A DNA stretch of 64,000 bases from Panacagrimonas sp046594215 (GCA_046594215.1 JBKJPX010000030.1:62001-126000); one strand, 5' to 3'. Counted from the stretch's first letter, positions 18,107 through 26,946 are shown. Made by a program: numbers and translations. The notes: generated by a model not told the origin, from the sequence alone.

Positions 18107-19858
18107 TCACGCAGGCTTGGCCCGGCCCAGCCCTTCGCCTGTCAGCTTGCGGTTGATCAGCCACTGCTGGCCCATGCCGATGAGGTTCGAGACCAGCCAG
18201 TACAGCACCAGGCCCGCCTGAAAGAACGTGAAGAAGGCCGTCATCATGATTGGCATGACGTTCATGATCTTCTGCTGAGTCGGATCCATCGTCGCGGTCG
18301 ATCCCGACCACTTCTGCTGAATGAAGAAGGTGATCCCGAACAGCAGGGGCAGAACGTAGAACGGGTCGGGCGCGGACAAATCGTTTATCCACAGCGCGAA
18401 GTCGGCCTGCCGAAGCTCGACGCTCTCAAGCAGCACCCAGTACAGCGCGATGAAGACTGGGAACTGCACGAGCAGTGGCCAGCATCCTGCGAGCGGGTTA
18501 AACCCTTCCTTCTTGTACAGATCCATCATCGCCTTGGACATGCGCTCGCGATCCTCGCCGTAACGCTCCTTGATGTCCTGGATGCGCGGCGCGAACTTCT
18601 TCATCTTCGCCATCGACCGGTACTGCGCTTCGGACAGTTTGTAGAACAGGCCCTTGACCACAAGTGTCAGCAGGATGATCGAGATGCCCCAGTTGCCCGT
18701 GAGCGAATGAAACTTTGCGAGAAGCCAGAACAGCGGTTCGCAGATGGGCGTGAGGATGCCGTAGTCCACGGTGTACTCGAGACCAGGCGTGACATCGTTG
18801 AGACCGGCGTGCTCGATCAGCTTTCCGTCGGAACCCATGAGCACCACGCTGTCCTGCAAGCGAGGACCTGCGTAGATGGAAATCGGGAATTTCTGCGTGG
18901 CGCCAGGCGCCACGCTGACACCGGTTTCCACGTATTGCGCGTTGAACTTGTGATCGGGGCCCGCCTTGGCCGAGAACACGCCCTCGGCTTCCAGCGGCGG
19001 GAGGATCGCGGCGACGAAGTAGTGTTCGAGCATCGAGATCCATCCGCCGGTCTGGCGCTTCTCGAACGCGCTCTCGCCGAGCTTGTCGAGCTTGGTCTTC
19101 ACGAAGCGGAATTTCTTGCCGTCGCTCTTCCGCTCGTAGAAGCCGACACCGATGAAGGTCTTCGCGAATCTTGGGAGATCGCCGACCACGTGCTCGTTGC
19201 GGACGAACCGCGCATACGGGCTGACGACCAAAGGCTGGCTACCCGCGTTGACGACACTCTGCTCGAGGTCGATGCGATAGCTGCCGCGGGTGAAACGAAA
19301 AGTCTTGTGAACCTGCACGCCTTCGGTATCGACATGCTCGAGCGTGACCTCTACCTGGTTGGCGCCGTCCGCAAGGCGGTACTCGGTCTGAGCCGAGTTG
19401 AACACCGTTTCGCCGCTGGTGATCGGCCGAGCGGTTCCTGCTAGGCCCGACTGGAATGTGAAGGCCTGGCCGTCACGATCATTGAGAAAGGGTAGGGGCG
19501 CGTCCGGGATTTTCTTCGAGACCGGGTAGCGGCTCAGCTCGAGCCGTTTGATCTCACCGCCGCGAAGACTGATCTCCGCGACCACTACATCGGTGATCAC
19601 CTTGATCTTCTGCTCGGCGACCGTTGCAGCGCCTGCGTCCGTGGCCACCGCTGGGACGGCAACAGGAACATCACCTGCAGGGGCTAGTGCGCCGCCGAGA
19701 GCGGGGGCAACCGCATCGGTAACTGGTCCGGTCTTCGCTACAGCCGCCGTCGGTGCGGACGTCTGCCGGCGTGAACCGTAGTCGTCCTGCCAAGCCTGGT
19801 AGAGGAAGAACACTACGACCGCGAGCAACGCGATCAGCATGAATCGGCGGTTTTCCAT
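18107..19858 (-). CDS. yidC: Membrane protein insertase YidC
   Basis: This inserts and folds inner-membrane proteins, alone or with SecYEG. The 583-residue protein (start ENRRFMLIALLAVVVFFLYQ) has the gram-negative layout: an N-terminal transmembrane helix, an Ala/Pro-rich linker, a large periplasmic domain (about 75-340), and a C-terminal core of five helices. The core begins PLFWLLAKFHSLTGNWG, with the hydrophilic-groove arginine probably in LYKKEG-proximal cytosolic loops and WPLLVQFPVFIALYWVLLES. A longer start at 19900 would overlap nothing essential but lacks family support. A perfect DnaA-box sequence happens to lie inside the gene at 18385-18393. Confidence 0.97.
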   Translation of the reverse strand: MENRRFMLIALLAVVVFFLYQAWQDDYGSRRQTSAPTAAVAKTGPVTDAVAPALGGALAPAGDVPVAVPAVATDAGAATVAEQKIKVITDVVVAEISLRGGEIKRLELSRYPVSKKIPDAPLPFLNDRDGQAFTFQSGLAGTARPITSGETVFNSAQTEYRLADGANQVEVTLEHVDTEGVQVHKTFRFTRGSYRIDLEQSVVNAGSQPLVVSPYARFVRNEHVVGDLPRFAKTFIGVGFYERKSDGKKFRFVKTKLDKLGESAFEKRQTGGWISMLEHYFVAAILPPLEAEGVFSAKAGPDHKFNAQYVETGVSVAPGATQKFPISIYAGPRLQDSVVLMGSDGKLIEHAGLNDVTPGLEYTVDYGILTPICEPLFWLLAKFHSLTGNWGISIILLTLVVKGLFYKLSEAQYRSMAKMKKFAPRIQDIKERYGEDRERMSKAMMDLYKKEGFNPLAGCWPLLVQFPVFIALYWVLLESVELRQADFALWINDLSAPDPFYVLPLLFGITFFIQQKWSGSTATMDPTQQKIMNVMPIMMTAFFTFFQAGLVLYWLVSNLIGMGQQWLINRKLTGEGLGRAKPA

Positions 19859-19877
19859 GTCTCGGGTCGTTGTTGTT

Positions 19878-20093
19878 CTATTGATCAGGCACTGGGTCAA
19901 TGCCGCCGGGATTCAAGGGATGACAACGCGTGATGCGGCGCAGCGTCAGCCACGACCCTCGCATCGCACCATGCTTCTGCAGCGCTTCCACGCCGTAATG
20001 CGAACAAGTGGGATGAAACCGGCATTGGTTGCCAATAAATGGGCTGAGCACGCGCTGGTAGCAGCGGATCAGAAAGATCAGGAGGCTGGCCAT
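19878..20093 (-). CDS. yidD: Membrane protein insertion efficiency factor YidD
   Basis: A 71-residue, membrane-associated protein that assists YidC-dependent insertion. Nearly the whole protein is family signature: LLIFLIRCYQRVLSPFIG, then CRFHPTCSHYGVEAL with its two cysteines, and RITRCHPLNPGGIDPVP. I choose ATG 20093, which overlaps the end of rnpA by 16 bp, as is common in this block; the frame extends upstream to 20192 only by running through rnpA. Confidence 0.96.
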   Translation of the reverse strand: MASLLIFLIRCYQRVLSPFIGNQCRFHPTCSHYGVEALQKHGAMRGSWLTLRRITRCHPLNPGGIDPVPDQ

Positions 20094-20428
20094 CGCTCGC
20101 GCAGACGTCTCCAATAATCGTGCAACTCGGCCGCGAGTTGGCGAGGACCGATCGCGCGTGCGCCATGAGAAGCCATGATCACCACGTCGCAACTGGGAAG
20201 AGGCAGCGCAGCGCGAAAGCTTTCTCGTGCGATCCGTTTGAAGCGGTTACGGTCCACCGACCGGGGCATCGCCTTGCGCGAGACGGTGATTCCGAACTTC
20301 GCGCCATCGCCGATGCCCGCATGTTCGAAGGCGGTGAAGCTGCTGCTTCGCCGCTTTCGCCCTTCCGAAATAACCCGCTTGAATTCAACGGGGCGCAGCA
20401 AACGGACCGAACGAGGGAAACCCGTCAA
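20078..20428 (-). CDS. rnpA: Ribonuclease P protein component
   Basis: The protein subunit of RNase P, which matures the 5' ends of tRNAs. The 116-residue basic protein shows the family opening FPRSVRLLRPVEFKRVI and the RNR signature SRKAMPRSVDRNRFKRIARE. It lies between rpmH and yidD in the standard rpmH-rnpA-yidD-yidC order and overlaps yidD. Confidence 0.97.
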   Translation of the reverse strand: MTGFPRSVRLLRPVEFKRVISEGRKRRSSSFTAFEHAGIGDGAKFGITVSRKAMPRSVDRNRFKRIARESFRAALPLPSCDVVIMASHGARAIGPRQLAAELHDYWRRLRERWPAS

Positions 20429-20453
20429 ACGATCCGCAGCCTACGCAAGTCGA

Positions 20454-20588
20454 TCAGGGAATCAGGCGCGCGCGGCCCTTGGCGCGACGGCGGGCCAGGA
20501 CCTTGCGGCCGCCTACTGTTGCCATGCGGGCGCGAAAGCCATGGGTGCGCTTGCGACGGAGCGCGTGCGGCTGGTAGGTGCGTTTCAT
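20454..20588 (-). CDS. rpmH: 50S ribosomal protein L34
   Basis: A 44-residue basic ribosomal protein. The sequence KRTYQPHALRRKRTHGFRAR followed by MATVGGRKVLARRRAKGR is the universal L34 pattern. The ATG at 20588 aligns exactly with other L34 proteins. It is the first gene of the minus-strand operon running away from the origin and has its own promoter at 20622-20651. Confidence 0.98.
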   Translation of the reverse strand: MKRTYQPHALRRKRTHGFRARMATVGGRKVLARRRAKGRARLIP

Positions 20589-20621
20589 CGTCGGAAGCTC
20601 GGCGCGGAAAAAAGGGCGCGG

Positions 20622-20651
20622 AGTGTAGCGGGCGGAATGCGGCGCATACAA
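20622..20651 (-). promoter_or_regulatory. Putative sigma-70 promoter of rpmH
   Basis: On the minus strand TTGTAT (20646-20651) and TACACT (20622-20627) are separated by 18 bp and lie about 34 bp before the rpmH start. Both hexamers are good matches in an otherwise GC-rich gap. Confidence 0.55.
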
Positions 20652-20672
20652 GCCAGTCCGCCGCGTCACTCC

Positions 20673-20701
20673 TGTGGATAAGTGTTCTTTCGAGGTATAG
20701 A
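20673..20701 (+). promoter_or_regulatory. dnaA promoter with perfect DnaA box
   Basis: TGTGGATAA at 20673-20681 is the exact complement of the consensus DnaA box TTATCCACA. A -10 like TATAGA lies at 20696-20701, about 46 bp before the dnaA ATG, so with a 17-bp spacer the DnaA box covers the -35 position. This is the arrangement expected for DnaA autorepression (known in other bacteria; inferred here). The box could also belong to the origin. Confidence 0.65.
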
Positions 20702-20746
20702 CTCCCTCGTCTTCCCGCTTCGCAATCCGACCTCAAAAACAGACCC

Positions 20747-22072
20747 ATGGCACTGGTGGAAGATCATGGCTGGGCCCAGTGCGTGCAGCGGCTCGAATCC
20801 GAGCTTGGAACTTCGGAACTCAATACGTGGATCCGCCCCCTTCAAGCTAGGCGGGAGGGCGATCGCCTCGTCCTGATCGCGCCCAATCGGATGGTGATGG
20901 AGCGCGTCCGAGTCGATTTCTGCGCCAGAATTCAGCGCGCTTGGCTGGCCAGCGGGGGGGACGACATCGAAGTCGACGTCACGGCCGCAGCCGAGTCACG
21001 TATCAACGGAGCTGGCGGCGGCGACGAGACCCCCGAAGTCGAGCGCCTGATCACCAGCAACCGCCTCGACCCTCGTTACACCTTCGAATCATTCATTCAG
21101 GGAAAGTCGAATTCTCAGGCGCGTGCGGCGGCCCAGCAGGTCGCCGAATCACCCGGGGTCGCCTACAACCCCTTGCTGATCTACGGCGGGCCGGGCTTAG
21201 GCAAAACCCATCTGATGCATGCGGTCGGCCATGCTCTGCAGCGTCGAAACCAGAACTCCCGCGTCGTTTACGTGCCATCCGAGCAATGGATGAACCAGTT
21301 CATCTCGGCCGTCAGGCACAACACCAGCGAGGAATTCAAGGCGGTCTATCGCTCTGCAGACGCACTGCTGATCGACGACATCCATTTCTTCGCAGGGAAG
21401 TCTGCGACGCAGGAAGAGTTTTTCCACACATTCAACAGCCTGATGGACGGGCGCAAGCAGATCATCCTGACCTGTGACCGTTTTCCGAAAGATCTTGATC
21501 GCCTGGAAGACCGGCTGAAATCCCGATTTTCCTGGGGCCTGACCGTGTCAGTAGAACCCCCCGATCTTGAGACACGGGTGGCGATCCTGCTCTCGAAGGC
21601 CGAGCAGTTCGGGCTGTCGCTATCGAACGAAGTCGCTTTCTTCGTCGCTCAGCACGTTCGTTCCAACGTGCGCGAACTTGAGGGCGTGCTGTTGCGGCTT
21701 TCGGCCGGCATGCGCTTGCAGGGCGAAGCGATCACGGTTGAATTTGCGCGTCAGACCTTGCGGGACATGCTCGCGCACTACGAGCGCAAGGTCACGATCG
21801 ACAACATCATGTCCACGGTCGCTAAGTACTACAACATTCCGCTCAAAGACCTCCGCTCGCCGCGACGTTCGCGCATGCTGGCACGCCCGCGCCAAGTCGC
21901 GATGGCGCTCGCTCGCGAACTCACAGAGCACAGCTATCCCGATATCGGCGAGGCGTTCGAGAAGGATCATACGACCGTGCTCCACGCAAGCCGCAAGATC
22001 GAGGAACTTCGCCAGACGGATCTGCGGATCCGCGAGGACTACGAAAATCTGCTGCGTCAGCTGAGCTACTGA
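20747..22072 (+). CDS. dnaA: Chromosomal replication initiator protein DnaA
   Basis: The AAA+ initiator that binds DnaA boxes and melts oriC. The 441-residue protein (start ALVEDHGWAQCVQRLESELG) has domain I (1-80), a short domain II, domain III with Walker A GGPGLGKTH, Walker B LLIDDIHFF and sensor segments, and domain IV with the box-recognition motif DHTTVLHASRKIEEL. The frame is open upstream through the intergenic region, but ATG 20747 fits the family. The gene is divergent from rpmH and followed by a 236-bp AT-rich gap before dnaN. Confidence 0.98.
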   Translation: MALVEDHGWAQCVQRLESELGTSELNTWIRPLQARREGDRLVLIAPNRMVMERVRVDFCARIQRAWLASGGDDIEVDVTAAAESRINGAGGGDETPEVERLITSNRLDPRYTFESFIQGKSNSQARAAAQQVAESPGVAYNPLLIYGGPGLGKTHLMHAVGHALQRRNQNSRVVYVPSEQWMNQFISAVRHNTSEEFKAVYRSADALLIDDIHFFAGKSATQEEFFHTFNSLMDGRKQIILTCDRFPKDLDRLEDRLKSRFSWGLTVSVEPPDLETRVAILLSKAEQFGLSLSNEVAFFVAQHVRSNVRELEGVLLRLSAGMRLQGEAITVEFARQTLRDMLAHYERKVTIDNIMSTVAKYYNIPLKDLRSPRRSRMLARPRQVAMALARELTEHSYPDIGEAFEKDHTTVLHASRKIEELRQTDLRIREDYENLLRQLSY

Positions 22073-22308
22073 AACATATGCACAGGGGACGGGGATGACT
22101 GTGGACATACTGTTAGCCGCGCGAACGACAATTTTTGCCCACAGCTTGTGCAGTCCGTCTCCAGATTGATCGAGGATGCTTTCGAGCCCCTCCTAGTTTT
22201 CTTAGTAGACTGATATTAATCAAATTATAGGATCCATCCCCGTTTTAGTACGGGGCCTACTAATACTAAGTGGTCTTAGAAAAAACCAAGTAAAGGTCGG
22301 GTGACGCT
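22073..22308. other. oriC: Candidate replication origin (dnaA-dnaN intergenic region)
   Basis: The gap is far richer in A and T than its surroundings (for example GATATTAATCAAATTATAG at 22212-22230), a plausible unwinding element. Degenerate DnaA-box-like 9-mers occur at 22076-22084 (ATATGCACA), 22100-22108 (TGTGGACAT, minus) and 22135-22143 (TTGCCCACA). The motif TTAGTAG occurs at 22202-22208, and the minus strand reads TAGTATTAGTAG at 22258-22269, resembling DnaA-trio repeats. A 6-bp hairpin CCCCGT/ACGGGG lies at 22238-22255. The only perfect DnaA box nearby is on the other side of dnaA (20673). Which gap is the true origin cannot be settled by eye. Confidence 0.55.
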
Positions 22309-23409
22309 ATGAAGATTCAGGTGGGAAGGAACGAGTTGCTTACGGCGTTACAGGCCGTGGTGGGTGTCGTGGAACGACGCCAGACCTTGCCCGTTCTTGC
22401 CAATTTTCTGCTCGAAGCCAAGGAAGACGAGCTAATCGTCACCGGAACCGATTTGGAGATGGAACTGATTGCACGGGCAACCGTCCAGAACATTTCACCC
22501 GGTAAGGTCACGGTCCCCGCGCGGAAAATGTTTGATATTTGCCGCGGCTTGCCCGAGGGGGCCGAGATCACGCTTGAGTCGACGGCCGACCGCGTGACGC
22601 TTCGATCCGGTAAGAGCCGCTTCTCGTTGGCGGCGCTCAAGGCAGATGAGTTTCCGGCGATGGGCGCCGTTTCGGGTGGCCGCGCTCTGACTCTCAAACG
22701 TGTCGAACTCAAAGGTCTGCTCGAGAAAACTCAGTTCGCCATGGCTCAGCAGGATGTCCGCTACTACCTAAATGGCTTATTGATCGATGCCAACGCCAAA
22801 CGATTACGTGCGGTGGCTACGGACGGGCATCGCCTGGCCTTTAGCGAGCGCGTGGGGGACACCGGTCTGACCGAGTCCGTGCAGGCGATTCTTCCGCGAA
22901 AGGCGGTTCTGGAATTGAACCGTCTACTGGACAACAGTGACGCCGATATTCGCCTAGTGATCGGGCAGGGCCAGGTCCAGATCGATATCGACGTAGTCCG
23001 TCTTACGACGAAGACCATCGACGGGCGCTTCCCAGACTATGAGAGGGTAATCCCGGAGCACGGGGACAAACGGGTTAGCGCGGATCGAGAGACGCTGAGA
23101 CGTTCACTGGCACGCACGGCAATTCTCTCTAACGAGAAATTCCGGGGGGTTCGACTCCAATTGTCAGACGGCCTGTTGAAATTGCAGACCCACAATCCTG
23201 AACACGAAGAGGCGGAAGAAGAAGTCGAAGTTGGATACTCGGGCGGTGCCCTCGAGATCGGCTTCAACGTCAACTATTTGCTAGACGCGTTGGGCGCAAT
23301 TCCTGGGGCAGAAATCATTCTGGAACTGAAGAATTCCGATTCGAGCGGCCTTGTCTACCAATCAGGCGATCCATCCAGCAAATACGTAATCATGCCGATG
23401 CGCCTCTGA
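22309..23409 (+). CDS. dnaN: DNA polymerase III beta subunit (sliding clamp)
   Basis: The ring-shaped processivity clamp for replicative and repair polymerases. The 366-residue protein starts KIQVGRNELLTALQAVVGVV and contains TLPVLANFLLEA, the LRAVATDGHRLAFSE segment, and a C-terminus VIMPMRL that forms part of the hydrophobic partner pocket. Three repeats of the clamp fold fit the length. It follows the candidate origin and ends 1 bp before recF. Its clients in this window include ImuB, which has a clear clamp-binding pentapeptide. Confidence 0.98.
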   Translation: MKIQVGRNELLTALQAVVGVVERRQTLPVLANFLLEAKEDELIVTGTDLEMELIARATVQNISPGKVTVPARKMFDICRGLPEGAEITLESTADRVTLRSGKSRFSLAALKADEFPAMGAVSGGRALTLKRVELKGLLEKTQFAMAQQDVRYYLNGLLIDANAKRLRAVATDGHRLAFSERVGDTGLTESVQAILPRKAVLELNRLLDNSDADIRLVIGQGQVQIDIDVVRLTTKTIDGRFPDYERVIPEHGDKRVSADRETLRRSLARTAILSNEKFRGVRLQLSDGLLKLQTHNPEHEEAEEEVEVGYSGGALEIGFNVNYLLDALGAIPGAEIILELKNSDSSGLVYQSGDPSSKYVIMPMRL

Positions 23410-23410
23410 A

Positions 23411-24490
23411 ATGGCGGTCGCCCTCTTACGGGGCGAGAATTTCCGCCTTTACGAGAGCCTGGAAATTCGGCCTCATCCTGGGCTGAACCTGATAACAGGC
23501 GATAACGCTGCCGGGAAGACGAGCCTGCTCGAAGCGCTTTTCGTCGCGGCGCGAGGCCGAAGCTTTCGATCACAAAATCTGGCAGAGCTGTGCGGAGCGC
23601 GTCGGCCCAACTGGAATGTTTTTCTTGAGACACGGTACTTGGGCGAACGGCATCGCGTTGGGTTCGGCTGGAGCAAGGAGGGCTCCGAGGCGCGTTTGGA
23701 CGATGCCCGCGACGCCAGGATCTCCGATGTAGTCCGTCTCATGCCGATACAGGTGATCGATCCGACTGCTCACCGGCTGATGGACGAAGGGCCGACGTAC
23801 CGTCGGAGTTTCGTAGATTGGGGAGTGTTCCACGTGGAACATGAATTTCTGAAGACTTGGCGGCGATATCAGCGGGCGTTAAAGCAGAGGAATTCGGCGC
23901 TGCGCGATGGACTGGAAGATCGCGCGGTTCAGGCTTGGGACGACGAGTTGGTTACTGCTGGGGAATCATTGGGCTCAATGAGGCGGACCCACCTGAGTTC
24001 GCTCGCCCCCCACCTAGCCGCGTGGAGTGAGCGACTACTAGGCACAAACGACGTCCACGGCGAATGGCAGCAAGGCTGGCCGGACGGCCAGAGCCTTCGA
24101 GAGGTGCTTGACCGAAGTTTGGCCCAACACCGGCGTCTCGGCTCGACAATCCAAGGGCCCCATCGGGCCGAACTCAAAATTCGATTCAAGCAATTCAGAA
24201 CCAAGGGACGAATCAGCCGCGGTCAGCAAAAGCTTCTTATCTGCGCAATGGTTCTGGCCCAAGCCGAATTACTCGCAAGATCGGGCAATCCCCCCCCGAT
24301 TTTGCTGCTGGACGACTTTGCATCAGAGCTTTCGCCGGACTTTCAGGCGCACCTCGCCAGCGCGTTGGCTGACTATCCGGGCCAAAAATTCGTGACCGCT
24401 TTCGAAAAACCCTCGATCCCTAATTTCCGCGAAGCCGCGTTGTTCCACGTGGAACATGGGACAATTCGCTCGCTGGGTGAACTGCAGTGA
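23411..24490 (+). CDS. recF: DNA replication and repair protein RecF
   Basis: An SMC-like ATPase that, with RecO and RecR, loads RecA at single-strand gaps. The 359-residue protein has Walker A GDNAAGKTSLLEAL (about residues 30-43), the QGPHRAEL region, the ABC-type signature SRGQQKLLICAMVLAQAELL and Walker B ILLLDDFASEL. It begins 2 bp after dnaN and ends 5 bp before gyrB. Two perfect 16-bp parS palindromes lie inside the gene and are both read in the same frame as the peptide FHVEH. Confidence 0.96.
   Translation: MAVALLRGENFRLYESLEIRPHPGLNLITGDNAAGKTSLLEALFVAARGRSFRSQNLAELCGARRPNWNVFLETRYLGERHRVGFGWSKEGSEARLDDARDARISDVVRLMPIQVIDPTAHRLMDEGPTYRRSFVDWGVFHVEHEFLKTWRRYQRALKQRNSALRDGLEDRAVQAWDDELVTAGESLGSMRRTHLSSLAPHLAAWSERLLGTNDVHGEWQQGWPDGQSLREVLDRSLAQHRRLGSTIQGPHRAELKIRFKQFRTKGRISRGQQKLLICAMVLAQAELLARSGNPPPILLLDDFASELSPDFQAHLASALADYPGQKFVTAFEKPSIPNFREAALFHVEHGTIRSLGELQ
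23826..23841. other. parS: parS centromere site 1 (inside recF)
   Basis: TGTTCCACGTGGAACA is a perfect 16-bp palindrome and matches the ParB-binding consensus TGTTNCACGTGNAACA. It lies about 1.6 kb from the dnaA-dnaN gap, where chromosomal parS sites cluster. Confidence 0.9.
24441..24456. other. parS: parS centromere site 2 (end of recF)
   Basis: A second identical 16-bp palindrome, 615 bp after the first, near the 3' end of recF. Two exact copies in one gene make chance unlikely. ParB would spread from here to organise the origin region; parA and parB themselves are not in this window. Confidence 0.9.
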
Positions 24491-24494
24491 ATTG

Positions 24495-26936
24495 ATGGAT
24501 CCGATGACTGACGAAACCGAAGAAACCTCGAAGCCGACTTCCGCCATCCAGGGTAATTACGACTCTTCATCGATCCGGGTCCTGAAAGGTCTAGAAGCGG
24601 TTCGGCAGCGGCCGGGCATGTATATCGGCGACACGGACGACGGAACCGGCCTTCACCACATGGTGTTTGAGGTTGTTGACAATGCGATCGACGAGGCTTT
24701 AGCGGGGTGGTGCAGCGAGATTACGGTGATCCTCCACGGCGACGGGAGCGTCTCGGTTAACGACAATGGTCGAGGTATCCCCACCGATATCCACAAAGAA
24801 GAAGGCCGCTCCGCCGCGGAGGTCATCATGACCATTCTGCACGCCGGGGGTAAATTTGGCGGCTCTGGCTATAAAGTTAGCGGCGGATTGCATGGAGTTG
24901 GCGTATCCGTTGTGAATGCTCTTTCTGACCTGTTGCTACTGGATATCCACAGGGACGGCCAGCATCACCGTCAGGAGTACCGGATGGGCGATCCCGTGGC
25001 TCCGCTCGCTGTCGTAGGACCGTCGGAAAAGCGTGGAACGATCGTCCGCTTCCACCCCAGTCCGACGATCTTTTCCAATCTCGAGTTTCACTACGACATT
25101 CTGGCGCGCCGTCTCCGTGAACTTTCCTTCCTCAATTCTGGCGTTCGCATCGTCCTTCGCGAAGAAGGGAGCGGTCGGGAGGACGTCTTCGAGTACAAGG
25201 GTGGGATCCAGGCATTCGTTGAGTACCTTAACAAGGCGAAGACACCGATCCACCAGACGATCCTCAACATCTCGTCCGAGCACGATGGCGTTGTCGTAGA
25301 AGCGGCGCTTCAATGGAATGACAGTTATACCGAAAACGTTTTCGTCTTCACCAACAACATCCCCCAGAAAGACGGCGGAACGCACCTCACCGGGTTTCGA
25401 AATGCGCTGACACGCGTCCTCGGGGATTTCCTCGAGTCCGAAGGTGTGGCAAAGAAAGAAAAGGTGGCGATGATTGGTGACGATAGCCGAGAGGGCTTAA
25501 CGGCCGTTCTGTCGATCAAGATCCGTGACCCCAAATTCTCGAGTCAGACCAAAGAGAAGCTGGTTTCCTCCGAGGTCACCCCTGCCGTGTCTTCGGTCAT
25601 CGGAGACAAACTCAAGGATTTCCTGCTAGAGAACCCGCGCGAAGCCAAGATTGTCGCGGCCAAAGTTGTGGAAGCGGCCCGTGCACGTGAGGCAGCTCGA
25701 AAGGCCAAAGAACTTAACCGGCGCAAGAGCGTGTTGGATATCGCCGGCCTTCCCGGAAAGTTGGCGGACTGTCAGGAAAAAGATCCTGCAAAATCGGAAA
25801 TCTTCCTCGTAGAGGGTGACTCGGCCGGAGGATCAGCGAAGCAGGGTCGCGATCGACATTTCCAGGCGATCCTGCCGTTGAAGGGCAAGATCCTGAATGT
25901 CGAGCGCGCGCGCTTGGAAAAGATGCTGTCGTCTGCCGAGGTCGGCACACTTATAACCGCGCTGGGATGTGGGATCGGCAAGGACGAGTTAAAACCAGAA
26001 AAACTCCGCTACCACCGCATCATCATCATGACTGACGCGGACGTCGACGGCGCCCACATCCGCACGTTGTTGTTGACGTTCTTCTACCGGCACATGTACG
26101 TACTGATCGAGCGCGGACATGTCTACATCGCACAGCCGCCGCTCTACAAGCTGAAGTCTGGCAAGCAGGAAGCTTATGTGAAGGACGATCGCGAATTGTC
26201 CGAGTGGCTTCTTCGTTCAGCGCTGAACGGAGCGGAATTGATATCGGCCGAGCAGGTCACCCCTGTCAATGGCGATCGCTTGAAAGAACTCGTGCATGAC
26301 TACGCGGATGTGATCGGTGGAATCGAGCGCCTCGCACGTCGCTACGACGAAAATGTTCTGCAACATCTCTTCACGTTGCCTCCGATCCCAGCTGACGGGT
26401 CGCAGCTAATGGCTTGGAGCGATAGCCTGGCTAAGCGTCTGAACCAGAACAATCACTTAGGCGAACACCTAGTGCGCGCTGTCGAGGGCAGCGACGGACC
26501 GTTGGTGCAGGTCACGCGCCGGCTTCACGGAAGCGAGCACGTGGTCAATCTGGGCGCCGATTTTTTCGCGGGTGGAGACTACCGGCGAATGGTGGCTCTT
26601 CGGGCCGGCAGCTCGGCATTGATTGGCCCCGGATCTCAGATTCGCCGCGGAGAAAAATCTACTATAATTAATAACATAGACGAATTATTTACTTGGCTTT
26701 CTGCAGAGGCCCGGCGAGGCTTGGGAATTCAGCGATACAAAGGCCTGGGTGAAATGAACCCTGAGCAGCTTCACGAGACGACGCTGAACCCGGCGAACCG
26801 CCGCCTCGTGCGCGTGAGGGTCGAAGATGCCGTTGCTGCCGATCAGATGTTCACGACCTTGATGGGTGAACAGGTCGAGCCACGACGCGAATTCATTGAG
26901 CGATTCGCCCTCCAAGTCGGCAATCTCGACGTTTGA
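24495..26936 (+). CDS. gyrB: DNA gyrase subunit B
   Basis: The ATPase subunit of gyrase, which introduces negative supercoils with GyrA. The product is about 813 residues. Visible motifs are the GHKL ATP site (EVVDNAIDEALAG, NDNGRGIP, GGLHGVGVSVVNAL), the transducer, the TOPRIM site EGDSAGGSAKQGRDR with TDADVDGAHI, and the C-terminal QRYKGLGEMNPEQL. The insert of about 165 residues between TOPRIM and that tail is the gram-negative form. ATG 24495 and ATG 24504 are both possible starts; the frame is open to 24456, inside recF. Bases 26652-26693 inside the gene are strikingly AT-rich. Confidence 0.98.
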   Translation: MDPMTDETEETSKPTSAIQGNYDSSSIRVLKGLEAVRQRPGMYIGDTDDGTGLHHMVFEVVDNAIDEALAGWCSEITVILHGDGSVSVNDNGRGIPTDIHKEEGRSAAEVIMTILHAGGKFGGSGYKVSGGLHGVGVSVVNALSDLLLLDIHRDGQHHRQEYRMGDPVAPLAVVGPSEKRGTIVRFHPSPTIFSNLEFHYDILARRLRELSFLNSGVRIVLREEGSGREDVFEYKGGIQAFVEYLNKAKTPIHQTILNISSEHDGVVVEAALQWNDSYTENVFVFTNNIPQKDGGTHLTGFRNALTRVLGDFLESEGVAKKEKVAMIGDDSREGLTAVLSIKIRDPKFSSQTKEKLVSSEVTPAVSSVIGDKLKDFLLENPREAKIVAAKVVEAARAREAARKAKELNRRKSVLDIAGLPGKLADCQEKDPAKSEIFLVEGDSAGGSAKQGRDRHFQAILPLKGKILNVERARLEKMLSSAEVGTLITALGCGIGKDELKPEKLRYHRIIIMTDADVDGAHIRTLLLTFFYRHMYVLIERGHVYIAQPPLYKLKSGKQEAYVKDDRELSEWLLRSALNGAELISAEQVTPVNGDRLKELVHDYADVIGGIERLARRYDENVLQHLFTLPPIPADGSQLMAWSDSLAKRLNQNNHLGEHLVRAVEGSDGPLVQVTRRLHGSEHVVNLGADFFAGGDYRRMVALRAGSSALIGPGSQIRRGEKSTIINNIDELFTWLSAEARRGLGIQRYKGLGEMNPEQLHETTLNPANRRLVRVRVEDAVAADQMFTTLMGEQVEPRREFIERFALQVGNLDV

Positions 26937-26946
26937 GCATTCCGGG

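Noticed and set aside
18385..18393. Perfect DnaA box TTATCCACA inside yidC
   Set aside because: It lies in codons for the conserved LWINDLS segment of YidC and stands alone 2.3 kb from the origin gap; probably incidental, though titration of DnaA is not excluded.
24787..24951. Two ATATCCACA near-boxes in gyrB
   Set aside because: One mismatch each, 150 bp apart and in coding sequence; not enough for an origin or titration site.
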